Assembly (NCBI GenBank): GCA_029573365.1
Contig: JAKQGD010000109.1
Span: 1-14,722 of the forward strand
Direction: 5' to 3'
Source: Bacteroidota bacterium
GTDB taxonomy: Bacteria; Bacteroidota; Bacteroidia; Chitinophagales; Saprospiraceae
Length of the DNA stretch: 14,722 bases
Positions 7,494 through 14,630 of this stretch are shown here, piece by piece. The position numbers and the translations under genes are program-made. The notes under the pieces are model-generated. The model saw nothing but the letters and a program-made list of their open reading frames with translations. It was not told where the DNA came from and did not search any database. How positions within the stretch are numbered: position 1 is the stretch's first letter; each line of letters begins with the position of its first letter.

Positions 7494-10294
7494 GCCAATT
7501 TGTGTCTAAAACGGTCAACCGATGCAAAACCAAGGGCTACCATCATAAGTATGCTGCCTGCCCAAAACAGATTTATTCCGGGGAAAATCGTGGCCTCCAG
7601 TATGATGTAATCGGACCTAGGAACATCATTGGCTATACCAGCCATCAGAGTTTTTATTTCTTTGGGTTCCTGGCCGACTCTGAAGCTGAAAGTTTCTCTG
7701 GCGGGATCTATATTGGTAAACCTGATGTGCAGTCCTGTACGCGGCGAATAGGACTTTATGCTCATGGGTATATTGTCACGAATCACATATACCGGCTGGG
7801 CCAGCTCAGAGATGGTGTCTCTTTTGATGTCCAGCAGGGCAGCCACAGCGATGTCCTTTTCCCGGGAATCATAGTGCGGATGTTTTGGATTGCGGTCAAA
7901 TCCTACCAATACTATCCTCGTGTCTCCTATAGTGACCGAATCACCAGTTTTTAGGGTGTACTCCTGAAATTTTATCTTGTCTTCCGTTGTAAAAAGCTGA
8001 TTAGATGATTGTTGGTCTATTCTAATTCTTAGACCTGCTTCTTCAAATGAGGCCGGATATTGGTACAATAGGGCCCCTTCCAGGCCCAATGCTGCTTCTG
8101 CCGTATAAATGGAGTCTGTCTGCTTGTCGCGAACGGTAAAAAGGACTCCTGCCCCGGCATCGTGCGTATGTTTTACGTATTCATCATTTACAGGTGTGTT
8201 GGTGACATTACCCATTGTGACCAAGTATTTACCTACAGAAAGTGTATCTCCTGTTTTTAGTAAATGGTTTGTGTATTTTAAAGAGTCCTCCGCCTTGCGG
8301 GCCTCTTCGGCTGACTGAACTGAGGGAGGTACCCCTACTATACATGTAAAAATATCTTTATGTATATAATGTTTTGTATCAGGATTAAAGGCAGCGATTT
8401 TACTAAAATCATTGGAATACATGGCATTGGGGTGCAACATTATTTCATCCGTTACATGGAGACTGTCATCCGTTTTGCGGAAGCTGATGTTGTATATTCT
8501 TTCTCTACCTACCAAAGTATCCGAATGGTATGTTATCAAGTATCCCTGCGACCACAAGGGCCTGCCCCTGATCAGCTGTACATACTTTTTGAGGTCTTCC
8601 TCTGCAAACAATCCTCTGAAAACAAACGGATTGCTGGAAATATATTTTTGGTTGAGTCCGCTGGCGAGAATGCCTATCAACATACAACCGAAACCTAAGT
8701 GAGCAATGGCGGAATATCCAAGTCTAAGATTGCCTTTAAGCACTTTAAAGATATACACAAGCTGTGCTGCAACCGCAAACCATCCGGCAAAGGCCAGAAC
8801 AACAAATTGCCATTCTGACAGCCTGATCCAGAAAGTAGTCAAAAAAGTCATAAGCCCGGCCACGGCAGCATACAGTGCTATATTCCTGATAAATGCCCTT
8901 TTTTTAACGTCCCAGTTTGTGGCCCTGTATCTTAAAAACATACTCACTGATGACAGAGCCGCTACAAACACTGCTATCCAAAGCTGGTATTTGTTATAAT
9001 GGGCTATGGGGTCCTGAAGGACTTTCCCTTCGTAAGCAGGGTTAAAATAAGTCATAATCTTATTGATCACAGGCAATGATGTGGATATCGTAATCAGCAC
9101 TGATCCAAAAAGCAACACCATAGAACCTATAAACATCCAGAATTCCCTGGAAGCCAGACTTTCTTCCGGACCTTTATTGCCGGTTACTTTGAACCGCCAG
9201 ATCCATGGACCAAAACCAACAACTATAAAAAACAGCATGGTAAAGATCAGTTGCCATTCGAGGCCCATTTCCGTAAAGGCATGTGCTGAAGTATCACCCA
9301 GCACCCCGCTTCTGGTTAGAAAGGTCGAATAAAGGATCAGGACAAAACTAACCAGATAGAAAAAGTATACCGATCTTGTAGCGTGGCCGGTATTTTTTGA
9401 AACCAGGTGCACATGTATTCCGGCTATGAGAGTAATCCAGGGAACCAGTGAAGCATTTTCCACCGGATCCCAGGCCCAGTACCCGCCAAATGACAGGGCT
9501 ACATACGCCCAAAGGCTTCCCATAAGAATACCTGTGCCCAAAATAGCCGCCGAAAATAGACTCCATGGCAGGCATTTTTTCATCCATTCAATATGCTCGT
9601 TTTTAAACAACCCGGAAAAGGCATAGGCAAAGGGCACTATAGTCGACGCAAAGCCCAGAAACAGGGTAGGGGGATGGATTGTCATCCAATAGTTCTGCAA
9701 CAACGGATTGAGGCCGCGGCCTTTGATCAGGCTTAGGTAGTCGGCATTGGAAAATATGGGAGCGTCATTTACTTCCCTGAGGAGTGTCAAAGGGTTGCTT
9801 CCTATTTTTTCATGTTCACCCCATGGCATGTAGATGCCCAGAATCATGGACATGAGAATGCCTTCGGCAGCAGCAATTACAAAAAGGACAGGTGCCTCCA
9901 GTCTTCTTTCTGTACGTATGAGTATGATACCCAGTAATGCATGCCAAAACATCCACAACATAAAACTGCCTTCCTGGCCCTCCCAAAATGCCGACAATAT
10001 GTATTTTAAGGGAAGATCGGCCGATACGTGATCGAAGACATAGGAATATTCGTACATGTGATTGTACATGGCGTAAAACACCAGCACCATGAGCAACAGA
10101 AGGGTGAAACTGTGCAGATAAAAGGAGTACCTCCCTATTAAGGTCCACCCGTTTGTGGTATGGTTTTCCTTTTGTCTGAATGCCATAAAGTAAGCGGCTG
10201 CAGACAACAAGGCTGCTACAAAGGCTGCCAGAATGCTAAGATGACCCAGCCGACCGACCCACAGATGTTCTCCTACATAACTGATTTCATTCAT
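7490..10294 (-). CDS. ccmF: Cytochrome c maturation haem lyase CcmF, enlarged form
   Basis: 934 residues, well above the roughly 650 of proteobacterial CcmF. CcmF takes haem from CcmE and attaches it to CXXCH apocytochromes on the periplasmic face of the inner membrane. Family signatures in order: FWEGQEGS (103-110), LNPLLQNYWMTIHPP (195-209) with His207, the WWD haem-handling motif GGYWAWDPVENAS (270-282), GIHVHL (292-297) with paired His, FLTRSGVLGDTSAHAF (325-340), and AHLGF (531-535) with His532. Multiple membrane helices span 1-545. A soluble region of about 350 residues (roughly 550-898) follows, containing HYIHKD (642-647), and one last helix (about 903-925) anchors the C-terminus. It starts 15 bases after ccmE and ends in an ATGA overlap with the DUF2520 gene. 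No ccmA, ccmB, ccmC, ccmG or ccmH is in the window. Confidence 0.93.
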   Translation of the reverse strand: MNEISYVGEHLWVGRLGHLSILAAFVAALLSAAAYFMAFRQKENHTTNGWTLIGRYSFYLHSFTLLLLMVLVFYAMYNHMYEYSYVFDHVSADLPLKYILSAFWEGQEGSFMLWMFWHALLGIILIRTERRLEAPVLFVIAAAEGILMSMILGIYMPWGEHEKIGSNPLTLLREVNDAPIFSNADYLSLIKGRGLNPLLQNYWMTIHPPTLFLGFASTIVPFAYAFSGLFKNEHIEWMKKCLPWSLFSAAILGTGILMGSLWAYVALSFGGYWAWDPVENASLVPWITLIAGIHVHLVSKNTGHATRSVYFFYLVSFVLILYSTFLTRSGVLGDTSAHAFTEMGLEWQLIFTMLFFIVVGFGPWIWRFKVTGNKGPEESLASREFWMFIGSMVLLFGSVLITISTSLPVINKIMTYFNPAYEGKVLQDPIAHYNKYQLWIAVFVAALSSVSMFLRYRATNWDVKKRAFIRNIALYAAVAGLMTFLTTFWIRLSEWQFVVLAFAGWFAVAAQLVYIFKVLKGNLRLGYSAIAHLGFGCMLIGILASGLNQKYISSNPFVFRGLFAEEDLKKYVQLIRGRPLWSQGYLITYHSDTLVGRERIYNISFRKTDDSLHVTDEIMLHPNAMYSNDFSKIAAFNPDTKHYIHKDIFTCIVGVPPSVQSAEEARKAEDSLKYTNHLLKTGDTLSVGKYLVTMGNVTNTPVNDEYVKHTHDAGAGVLFTVRDKQTDSIYTAEAALGLEGALLYQYPASFEEAGLRIRIDQQSSNQLFTTEDKIKFQEYTLKTGDSVTIGDTRIVLVGFDRNPKHPHYDSREKDIAVAALLDIKRDTISELAQPVYVIRDNIPMSIKSYSPRTGLHIRFTNIDPARETFSFRVGQEPKEIKTLMAGIANDVPRSDYIILEATIFPGINLFWAGSILMMVALGFASVDRFRHKLA

Positions 10295-10309
10295 ATCTAC
10301 GGGGTATGA

Positions 10310-10705
10310 TCAGCCTTTTTTTTCTTTGACGGCAATCTCTTCGTTTTTGTATTTTGAGGGACATTTCATGAGGATTTCGTCGGCATCAAATACGTCTCCC
10401 CTCATTGTACCGGTAACGACAATCTGTTCTGACATTTCAAAATCCTGAGGTTTGGGTTTGTGGAGTACCACTTTTTTTTCCAGGCCGTCGCTGTCCTTCA
10501 TATGGAAAGAAAAAAGGTCGTGGGTCTTTTCGGGATCGTAATCCATGGGTTTATCCTTGGAAAGTGTGCCTACCACTTTTACCCTTGAACCCTGTGATGC
10601 CAGTCCAAACGTGGCGTAGGTAGTGATGTCACTCGAAAAACTGCGGTAAATGATAAATCCTCCTGCTATCAGCAATACAAGACCTATTATGACATTTCTG
10701 CTCAT
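10310..10705 (-). CDS. ccmE: Periplasmic haem chaperone CcmE, CxxxY type
   Basis: 131 residues from the ATG at 10705. CcmE is anchored in the inner membrane, binds haem covalently in the periplasm and passes it to CcmF. Residues 4-20 form the single N-terminal membrane anchor (NVIIGLVLLIAGGFIIY). The OB-fold body includes GSRVKVVGTLSKD (39-51), FSFHMKD (65-71) and IVVTGTMRGDVFDADEILMKCPSKY. In proteobacterial CcmE the haem-binding residue is His in HxxxY; here that site is Cys115-P-S-K-Tyr119, the CxxxY variant known from some other lineages such as Desulfovibrio. The frame stays open 15 codons further upstream to another ATG at 10750, but a good promoter lies within that stretch and the shorter start places the anchor at the very N-terminus, so 10705 is preferred. 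The gene leads a run with ccmF, DUF2520 and the 92-residue gene. Confidence 0.92.
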   Translation of the reverse strand: MSRNVIIGLVLLIAGGFIIYRSFSSDITTYATFGLASQGSRVKVVGTLSKDKPMDYDPEKTHDLFSFHMKDSDGLEKKVVLHKPKPQDFEMSEQIVVTGTMRGDVFDADEILMKCPSKYKNEEIAVKEKKG

Positions 10706-10732
10706 GGGTACTGGAAATGATTTTTGCTGGTG

Positions 10733-10764
10733 CAAAGATACTATATCCATGCATCAACCCCAAC
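10733..10764 (-). promoter_or_regulatory. Bacteroidetes-type promoter for ccmE-ccmF
   Basis: On the minus strand GTTG (10764-10761) is followed after exactly 20 bases by TATCTTTG (10740-10733). This matches the phylum's -33 TTTG (3 of 4) and -7 TAnnTTTG (exact) at the preferred spacing. Transcription should begin near 10727, about 22 bases before the ATG at 10705 and downstream of the alternative ATG at 10750. It is the best two-part promoter in the window and decides the ccmE start. Confidence 0.65.
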
Positions 10765-10836
10765 AATCATGGTGGGAGAATGAAAATGCTATCAAACTTC
10801 AGTAGAAGAAATGCATAATAATATTAAAATTGAGTT

Positions 10837-11742
10837 TTATTTTTCAAATTTGAGGTTGACCTTGAAGCGTAAATCAAGGATGCCCAGTTCTCTGGCGGCA
10901 GCAGCACTTAGTATCACCTCTATGTCTTCTCTGTACATGGCCTGAGGAATTTTCCCGATGACTTTGGCTTTTATGTGCCTTCTCAGCATAGGATTATAAA
11001 TGTCCATAAAGCTGCCAGTGCGGGCTTCATTGTGCAAAATAAAAAATGAGGCTCCAGACTGAGCATTTCTGTCCCAGTATCCGATAGCATCAGAGATGTA
11101 ATATTTTATTATGCTTGTGGTATCTGAGGTATTTGTTTTTGGTACAATTTTAATTGTATTTTCACCTTTTTTGGCAGTAGCATCTGACGTGACGGTTGAT
11201 TTGTTGGGTTTTACCTGAGGCATCCTTGTGAGGTACCAGCCTATCAGCAGTTTTTCACCTTCCCTGATAGAATTGTCCTTTTTTTTATTGATTTGTCTGA
11301 TGTCACTGACATCTCTGTCAAAGTATTTTCTGGCTATCCTGAACATGGACTCGCCCCGCTTTACCACATAATACAATGGAACCGGAAGCATGCCCGCTCT
11401 GGTTTTTGCATTTTCACTGACAATCAGGTCTTTCTCTAAAGGTATTTTTACAATCCTGCCGCTATTCACCGGTTGAGAAGTTTTCAGCTTGTTGAGGGCC
11501 AATACGGATTCTGCGTTAACCTGAAAAATTTCGGCAAGATTGTAAATTGTAATACCTTTGTCACACACGTGACTGAAATAAATATCATTCTCAGGGAGAA
11601 CGTCTGCAACGATCTCATATCCTGAAGAAAAAAAACGGTTGTTGGTCGGTTGAGAAGAGACATAGCCTGCGACTGGAGAGTGCAGCACGAGGATGATCAA
11701 TAAACGGGCAAGTCCAGTCAGCCTGGGTGTGGAACCGGTCAT
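10837..11742 (-). CDS. Exported LysM protein with C-terminal RlpA-like double-psi barrel
   Basis: 301 residues from the ATG at 11742. A TTG 24 bases upstream is in frame, but it overlaps a -7 box and is unlikely to be transcribed. The N-terminus is a signal peptide or anchor (ARLLIILVLHSPVAG, about 12-26). A degenerate LysM covers about 58-103 (ITIYNLAEIFQVNAESVLALN), and a clear LysM covers about 124-169 (YYVVKRGESMFRIARKYF), both of which bind glycan strands of peptidoglycan. A Ser/Thr/Lys-rich linker (about 178-212) leads to a C-terminal domain (about 228-301) with MDIYNP, KAKVIGKIP and EVILSAAAARELGILDLRFKV, the pattern of an RlpA-like double-psi beta-barrel. The catalytic status of the barrel is unknown. 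It likely works at the cell wall or division site. It is divergent from kdsB with a 70-base gap and lies 131 bases upstream of ccmE. Confidence 0.85.
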   Translation of the reverse strand: MTGSTPRLTGLARLLIILVLHSPVAGYVSSQPTNNRFFSSGYEIVADVLPENDIYFSHVCDKGITIYNLAEIFQVNAESVLALNKLKTSQPVNSGRIVKIPLEKDLIVSENAKTRAGMLPVPLYYVVKRGESMFRIARKYFDRDVSDIRQINKKKDNSIREGEKLLIGWYLTRMPQVKPNKSTVTSDATAKKGENTIKIVPKTNTSDTTSIIKYYISDAIGYWDRNAQSGASFFILHNEARTGSFMDIYNPMLRRHIKAKVIGKIPQAMYREDIEVILSAAAARELGILDLRFKVNLKFEK

Positions 11743-11763
11743 GGGCAATGTCGTATAACGGGA

Positions 11764-11771
11764 CAAATATA
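11764..11771 (-). promoter_or_regulatory. Candidate -7 box for the LysM/DPBB gene
   Basis: The minus strand reads TATATTTG, an exact TAnnTTTG, 21 bases before the ATG at 11742. It overlaps the in-frame TTG that would otherwise be the first possible start, so the ATG is preferred. No -33 TTG is found at 19-21 bases upstream, where the DNA is almost pure A/T. Confidence 0.42.
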
Positions 11772-11812
11772 TTATAAAAAATTATAATATGTATTTTTAT
11801 TAAAAAAATTTT

Positions 11813-12568
11813 ATGCAAAAAAAATCAGTCATCGTCATTCCTTCCCGGTTGGCGTCCACAAGACTGCCGGAAAAAGCCCTTGCAGACATCTGCGGCAAGT
11901 CTCTCATCGTGAGGGTATGGGACAGGGCTTGCCAGTGTTCACTGGCTGATGATGTGATAGTAGCCACTGATCACGAAAGAATATTTGATGAAGTGACACG
12001 AAACGGAGGCAAAGCAGTTATGACATCTGTGGCACATAAATCAGGTACTGACCGGATTGCCGAGGTAGCCCATGGAGTGAATGCAGATATTATAATAAAT
12101 CTTCAAGGTGATGAGCCGCTGATAGATCCCGGACAAATTGATCAGTTGATCGCCAGGATGCAAACAGACGGATTAGGGATTGGTACCCTTTGTCGTCGGC
12201 TGACTGACAGAAACACACTTTTTGACTATAATGTGGTCAAGGTCATTAGGGATAAGTTTGACAGGGCTCTGTATTTTTCACGGCAAGCGATTCCGGCTAT
12301 AAGAGATCTTCCTTACCGAAAATGGATGGATCATGCTGCATATTTCAGGCATGTGGGGATGTATGCATTTCAAAAGGAAACCTTGCTCAAACTTTCGCAG
12401 TTGGCTCCCACCGGATTGGAAGAAGCAGAATCGCTCGAACAACTCCGCTGGCTTCAAAACGGATATGCCATTCATTGTTTTGAAACTTCATACGACTCCA
12501 TCGGTGTGGATACACCTGAAGACCTCGAAAAAGTGCGGGAATTAGTGCTTAAAGAAAAGTACTGTTGA
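11813..12568 (+). CDS. kdsB: 3-deoxy-manno-octulosonate cytidylyltransferase (CMP-Kdo synthetase)
   Basis: 251 residues, the usual KdsB length. The cytoplasmic enzyme activates Kdo with CTP, releasing CMP-Kdo and pyrophosphate for the inner core of lipopolysaccharide, so a Gram-negative envelope is implied. Motifs in order: IPSRLASTRLPEKAL (9-23), the CTP-binding segment with its Arg and Lys; HKSGTDRIAEV (75-85); NLQGDEP (96-102) with Mg-binding Asp100; YFSRQAIP (154-161); HVGMYAF (180-186); LEEAESLEQLRWL (202-214), which closes over the sugar; and SIGVDTPEDL (229-238). All key residues appear intact. The upstream 46 bases to the nearest facing frame are extremely AT-rich; TATTTTTA at 11792-11799 is a one-mismatch -7 box. 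It is transcribed away from the LysM gene and its last 20 bases overlap the end of cdd on the other strand. Confidence 0.96.
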   Translation: MQKKSVIVIPSRLASTRLPEKALADICGKSLIVRVWDRACQCSLADDVIVATDHERIFDEVTRNGGKAVMTSVAHKSGTDRIAEVAHGVNADIIINLQGDEPLIDPGQIDQLIARMQTDGLGIGTLCRRLTDRNTLFDYNVVKVIRDKFDRALYFSRQAIPAIRDLPYRKWMDHAAYFRHVGMYAFQKETLLKLSQLAPTGLEEAESLEQLRWLQNGYAIHCFETSYDSIGVDTPEDLEKVRELVLKEKYC

Positions 12569-13031
12569 AGCCCAGCGGCAGTAAATCAGCCACTGAATCC
12601 ACTTCATATATTTCCGGTGAATCAGACTTCAGAAGGATTCTTATTTTATGTTTGTGTTTGTTCTCGTATTCCGAAAGGACCTGCCTGCAGGCTCCACAAG
12701 GAGATACAGGCCTATCTATAGTCATTTTCATATTTTTTATAGTTATGGCTACGGCTGTGACCGGCACATGAGGCCTGTTGGCTGCAGCATTATACAAAGC
12801 AACTCTTTCGCCACACATACAGAGGGGGTACGAAGCATTTTCCTGGTTGCTTCCCAGATAGACTTCTCCATTGGAGAGCCGTGCTGCGGCACCTACATGA
12901 AAGTTTGAATAGGGAGCATAAGCATGCTCCAGCTGGGATACGGCCAGATCTACGAGCTCGCGGTCATCATCCACCATTTCTGAGGTAGAGGAGTATACTT
13001 TATAGTTGAAACTTACTGGTACAACTTTCAT
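12549..13031 (-). CDS. cdd: Cytidine deaminase
   Basis: 160 residues from the ATG at 13031; an in-frame TTG two codons earlier is less likely. The enzyme deaminates cytidine and deoxycytidine to the uridine forms in pyrimidine salvage. It is of the short, tetrameric type: substrate-binding FHVGAA (44-49) and NQENASY (62-68), then CGERVAL (73-79) with zinc ligand Cys73 and proton-shuttling Glu75, and PCGACRQVL (111-119) with zinc ligands Cys112 and Cys115. Cys replacing the His of the HAE motif is normal for this class. The N-terminal 24 residues before the fold and the C-terminal tail ending LLPLGFNSTFL make it slightly longer than the common 130-140. It is convergent with kdsB, with their 3' ends overlapping by 20 bases, and is transcribed away from the CBS gene. 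Confidence 0.95.
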   Translation of the reverse strand: MKVVPVSFNYKVYSSTSEMVDDDRELVDLAVSQLEHAYAPYSNFHVGAAARLSNGEVYLGSNQENASYPLCMCGERVALYNAAANRPHVPVTAVAITIKNMKMTIDRPVSPCGACRQVLSEYENKHKHKIRILLKSDSPEIYEVDSVADLLPLGFNSTFL

Positions 13032-13154
13032 GGACAAAAGATAAAATGTGGTAATTTTAGATAACTCAAAAACCGAACCATAAGTTTTACAACCTCATCC
13101 AAACCACTAAATGTCAGCTTAAAAGCCGATTTGTTTTATAATTCTTGACTTTTA

Positions 13155-13190
13155 TCAATGATTGAAGTGACTATGGTCATGGGGTCAATC
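13155..13190. repeat. Nested inverted repeats upstream of the CBS gene, possible operator
   Basis: TCAATGATTGA (13155-13165) is a perfect palindrome around a central G. Its right half, GATTGA (13160-13165), also pairs with TCAATC (13185-13190), enclosing TGAC-tatg-GTCA (13168-13179). Three copies of a TCAAT half-site therefore lie 13 to 48 bases upstream of the -7 box at 13203, where a regulator could sit. No known binding protein is recognised. Confidence 0.35.
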
Positions 13191-13202
13191 AACATATGAC
13201 GG

Positions 13203-13210
13203 TACATTTG
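13203..13210 (+). promoter_or_regulatory. Candidate -7 box for the CBS-domain gene
   Basis: TACATTTG is an exact TAnnTTTG, 46 bases before the ATG at 13257. No TTG occurs at 19-21 bases upstream. It probably drives both the CBS gene and the 133-residue gene. Confidence 0.42.
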
Positions 13211-13256
13211 TGTAAGAATAATCAAGGACTCTTTTATTAACATTAAAGCCCATGCC

Positions 13257-13715
13257 ATGAATACACTGGATCTTTTGAGTTTGAAAGTGAGAGAGGTGAT
13301 GACAAAGGAGTTGATCACGGTAAAGGAAGACACCATCCTCAAAGAAGTCAATGCCATTTTTGAAAGAGAAAACATACACCACATTCCTGTGGTGGATGAC
13401 AAAATGAGGTTCAAGGGCATAATTTCTAAGTCTGATATCCTTTTATTGATGGACTGGGGCACAAAATTGAATCTGCCCGCCAGCCTGCGGAAGAATACAT
13501 TTCTGATGGCAAGCAATCTTGCAAAGGATGTCATGGAAAGCAATGTGATAAAAGTTGACCCCGATGATTATGTGAAAAAATGTGTGCAGATTTTCCGCGA
13601 AAACTATTTCAGGGCTCTTCCTGTAGTAGACGAGTATGAACACCTTTTGGGAATCATCACTACTTATGACCTGATGATTCTGGCCTATACTGAGGTGCCC
13701 ATGCTTCACTCATAG
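13257..13715 (+). CDS. Protein of two CBS domains
   Basis: 152 residues made up almost entirely of a CBS pair (Bateman module). CBS1 spans about 8-65 (VREVMTKELITV, HIPVVDDKMRFKGIISKSDIL) and CBS2 about 86-145 (AKDVMESNVIKV, ALPVVDEYEHLLGIITTYDLM). A 20-residue linker joins them. There is no enzymatic, transporter or DNA-binding domain, and no signal peptide, so it is a stand-alone cytoplasmic module. Such modules usually sense adenosine nucleotides or S-adenosylmethionine and pass this to a partner; ligand and partner are unknown here. The T/S-x-S/T-D pattern for ribose contact is present as SKSD (57-60) and, changed, as TTYD (135-138). A second ATG at 13252 is out of frame. It lies 45 bases upstream of the 133-residue gene on the same strand. 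Confidence 0.9.
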   Translation: MNTLDLLSLKVREVMTKELITVKEDTILKEVNAIFERENIHHIPVVDDKMRFKGIISKSDILLLMDWGTKLNLPASLRKNTFLMASNLAKDVMESNVIKVDPDDYVKKCVQIFRENYFRALPVVDEYEHLLGIITTYDLMILAYTEVPMLHS

Positions 13716-13760
13716 CGACGTAATGCCTGCCGTTTTATTGATAACACAAAATCTGCTGAA

Positions 13761-14162
13761 ATGAAGATCACAAAAGCCACCACCGTCCAGCATATATTTA
13801 ATGAATTTACCGATAAGTTTCCTTATCTGAAACTTGAGTTTTATACCAGTAGCCATGCGGATGGTGAGGGGTCCCGCAAAGAGGATCAGGTGAGTCACAG
13901 TACGCTGATAGGTAGTCTTAACCCATCGCTCCACGATACGGAATTGGTGTTTAATGGTGAGCAGGTAGTGACCGATTTTGAGCAGATGATGAAGGACCGG
14001 TTCCGTCTGAACGTCCAGGTTTTCCGTAAGTCTGCAGACCTTTGGCTACAGACCACTGCCACGGATCAGTGGACACTCTCCAAACAAAACGGAAAGGGTC
14101 AGCGGTCTACCCAGGAATATGAGACAGAGCCATTTGACATAAATGACTTTGACGTCGACTGA
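13761..14162 (+). CDS. Conserved-looking protein of unknown function with acidic tail
   Basis: 133 residues, cytoplasmic by lack of a signal peptide or membrane helix. It opens MKITKATTVQHIFNEFTDKFPYLKLEFY, a helix followed by a strand (about 9-28); I believe similar proteins are common in Bacteroidetes but know of no assigned function. The middle (about 45-95) holds HSTLIGSLNP and a TDFEQMMKDRFRLNVQVFRKS segment, where an amphipathic helix precedes a strand. WLQTTATDQWTLSKQN follows. The end is acidic and aromatic (EPFDINDFDVD), a type of tail that often docks onto a partner. It shares strand and probably transcript with the CBS gene 45 bases upstream, which makes the CBS protein a possible partner; this is only a guess from position. 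Confidence 0.8.
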   Translation: MKITKATTVQHIFNEFTDKFPYLKLEFYTSSHADGEGSRKEDQVSHSTLIGSLNPSLHDTELVFNGEQVVTDFEQMMKDRFRLNVQVFRKSADLWLQTTATDQWTLSKQNGKGQRSTQEYETEPFDINDFDVD

Positions 14163-14460
14163 TGAGGCAATATTTTGATTGTATAAAAAAATGATTCATT
14201 TATATTGATTTTTTTGTTTGATGGTGACATCTAACATCATAGAGTAGTTTAGATGAACATAATTTTTTGCCCATCTATTTTTGGTCGCGACACGCTTAAC
14301 AACATTATCTCCGTAGGTTTAATATTAAATTAAGAATATGAGATATTGACATGGCTACTATCAATTTTATTAATGCTTGATTGTTATTCGGGTCCTGCAT
14401 TAAAATTACCGCTCGGTCTTGGTAATATCCCAATGGTGGCCATAAATTTTGGTTTTTCTG

Positions 14461-14500
14461 AATTTAATTGTAATATTGCAATATTACGATTAAACTATTG
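14461..14500 (+). repeat. Palindromic repeat, copy 1
   Basis: Within this copy, 14463-14494 is a 32-base palindrome in which 15 of 16 pairs match; its core GTAATATTGCAATATTAC (14470-14487) is perfect. As RNA it could form a long AU-rich hairpin, and as DNA a cruciform or a dimer-binding site. It matches copy 2 at 34 of 40 bases without gaps. Confidence 0.7.
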
Positions 14501-14590
14501 TTTCTGAGGCGGTTAGCCAGGCAGTCATCAACTTTAATATTTGCCTGAGTGGAAATAACTTTACGAAGTGACTTTGGAATGGCTTACTCT

Positions 14591-14630
14591 AATTTTATTG
14601 CAATATAGCAATATTACGATAGAACTATTA
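14591..14630 (+). repeat. Palindromic repeat, copy 2 (diverged)
   Basis: It lies exactly 130 bases downstream of copy 1 and matches it at 34 of 40 bases. The core atattacgat block is identical and aactatt follows in both. Symmetry is reduced: 12 of 16 pairs remain, plus two G-T wobbles. This looks like a degenerate member of the same family. Confidence 0.65.

Noticed and set aside
9816..10148. 110-codon minus-strand frame inside ccmF
   Set aside because: Another frame of the same strand as ccmF, rich in His and Gly; ccmF has unbroken family motifs there.
10706..10750. N-terminal extension of CcmE to the upstream ATG
   Set aside because: It contains the -7 box and would push the membrane anchor inward by 15 residues.
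11743..11766. TTG start for the LysM protein
   Set aside because: It overlaps the TATATTTG -7 box; the ATG 24 bases later gives a normal signal peptide.
13035..13043. TATCTTTTG as a -7 box for cdd (minus strand)
   Set aside because: It has one base too many between TA and TTTG and would put the transcription start at or beyond the ATG.
13076..13256. tRNA or small RNA gene in the cdd-CBS gap
   Set aside because: No cloverleaf, T-loop GTTCRA box or CCA end can be placed; the dyad there fits a regulatory site better.
13136..13543. 135-codon minus-strand frame
   Set aside because: Antisense to the CBS gene, covering its promoter; no recognisable fold.
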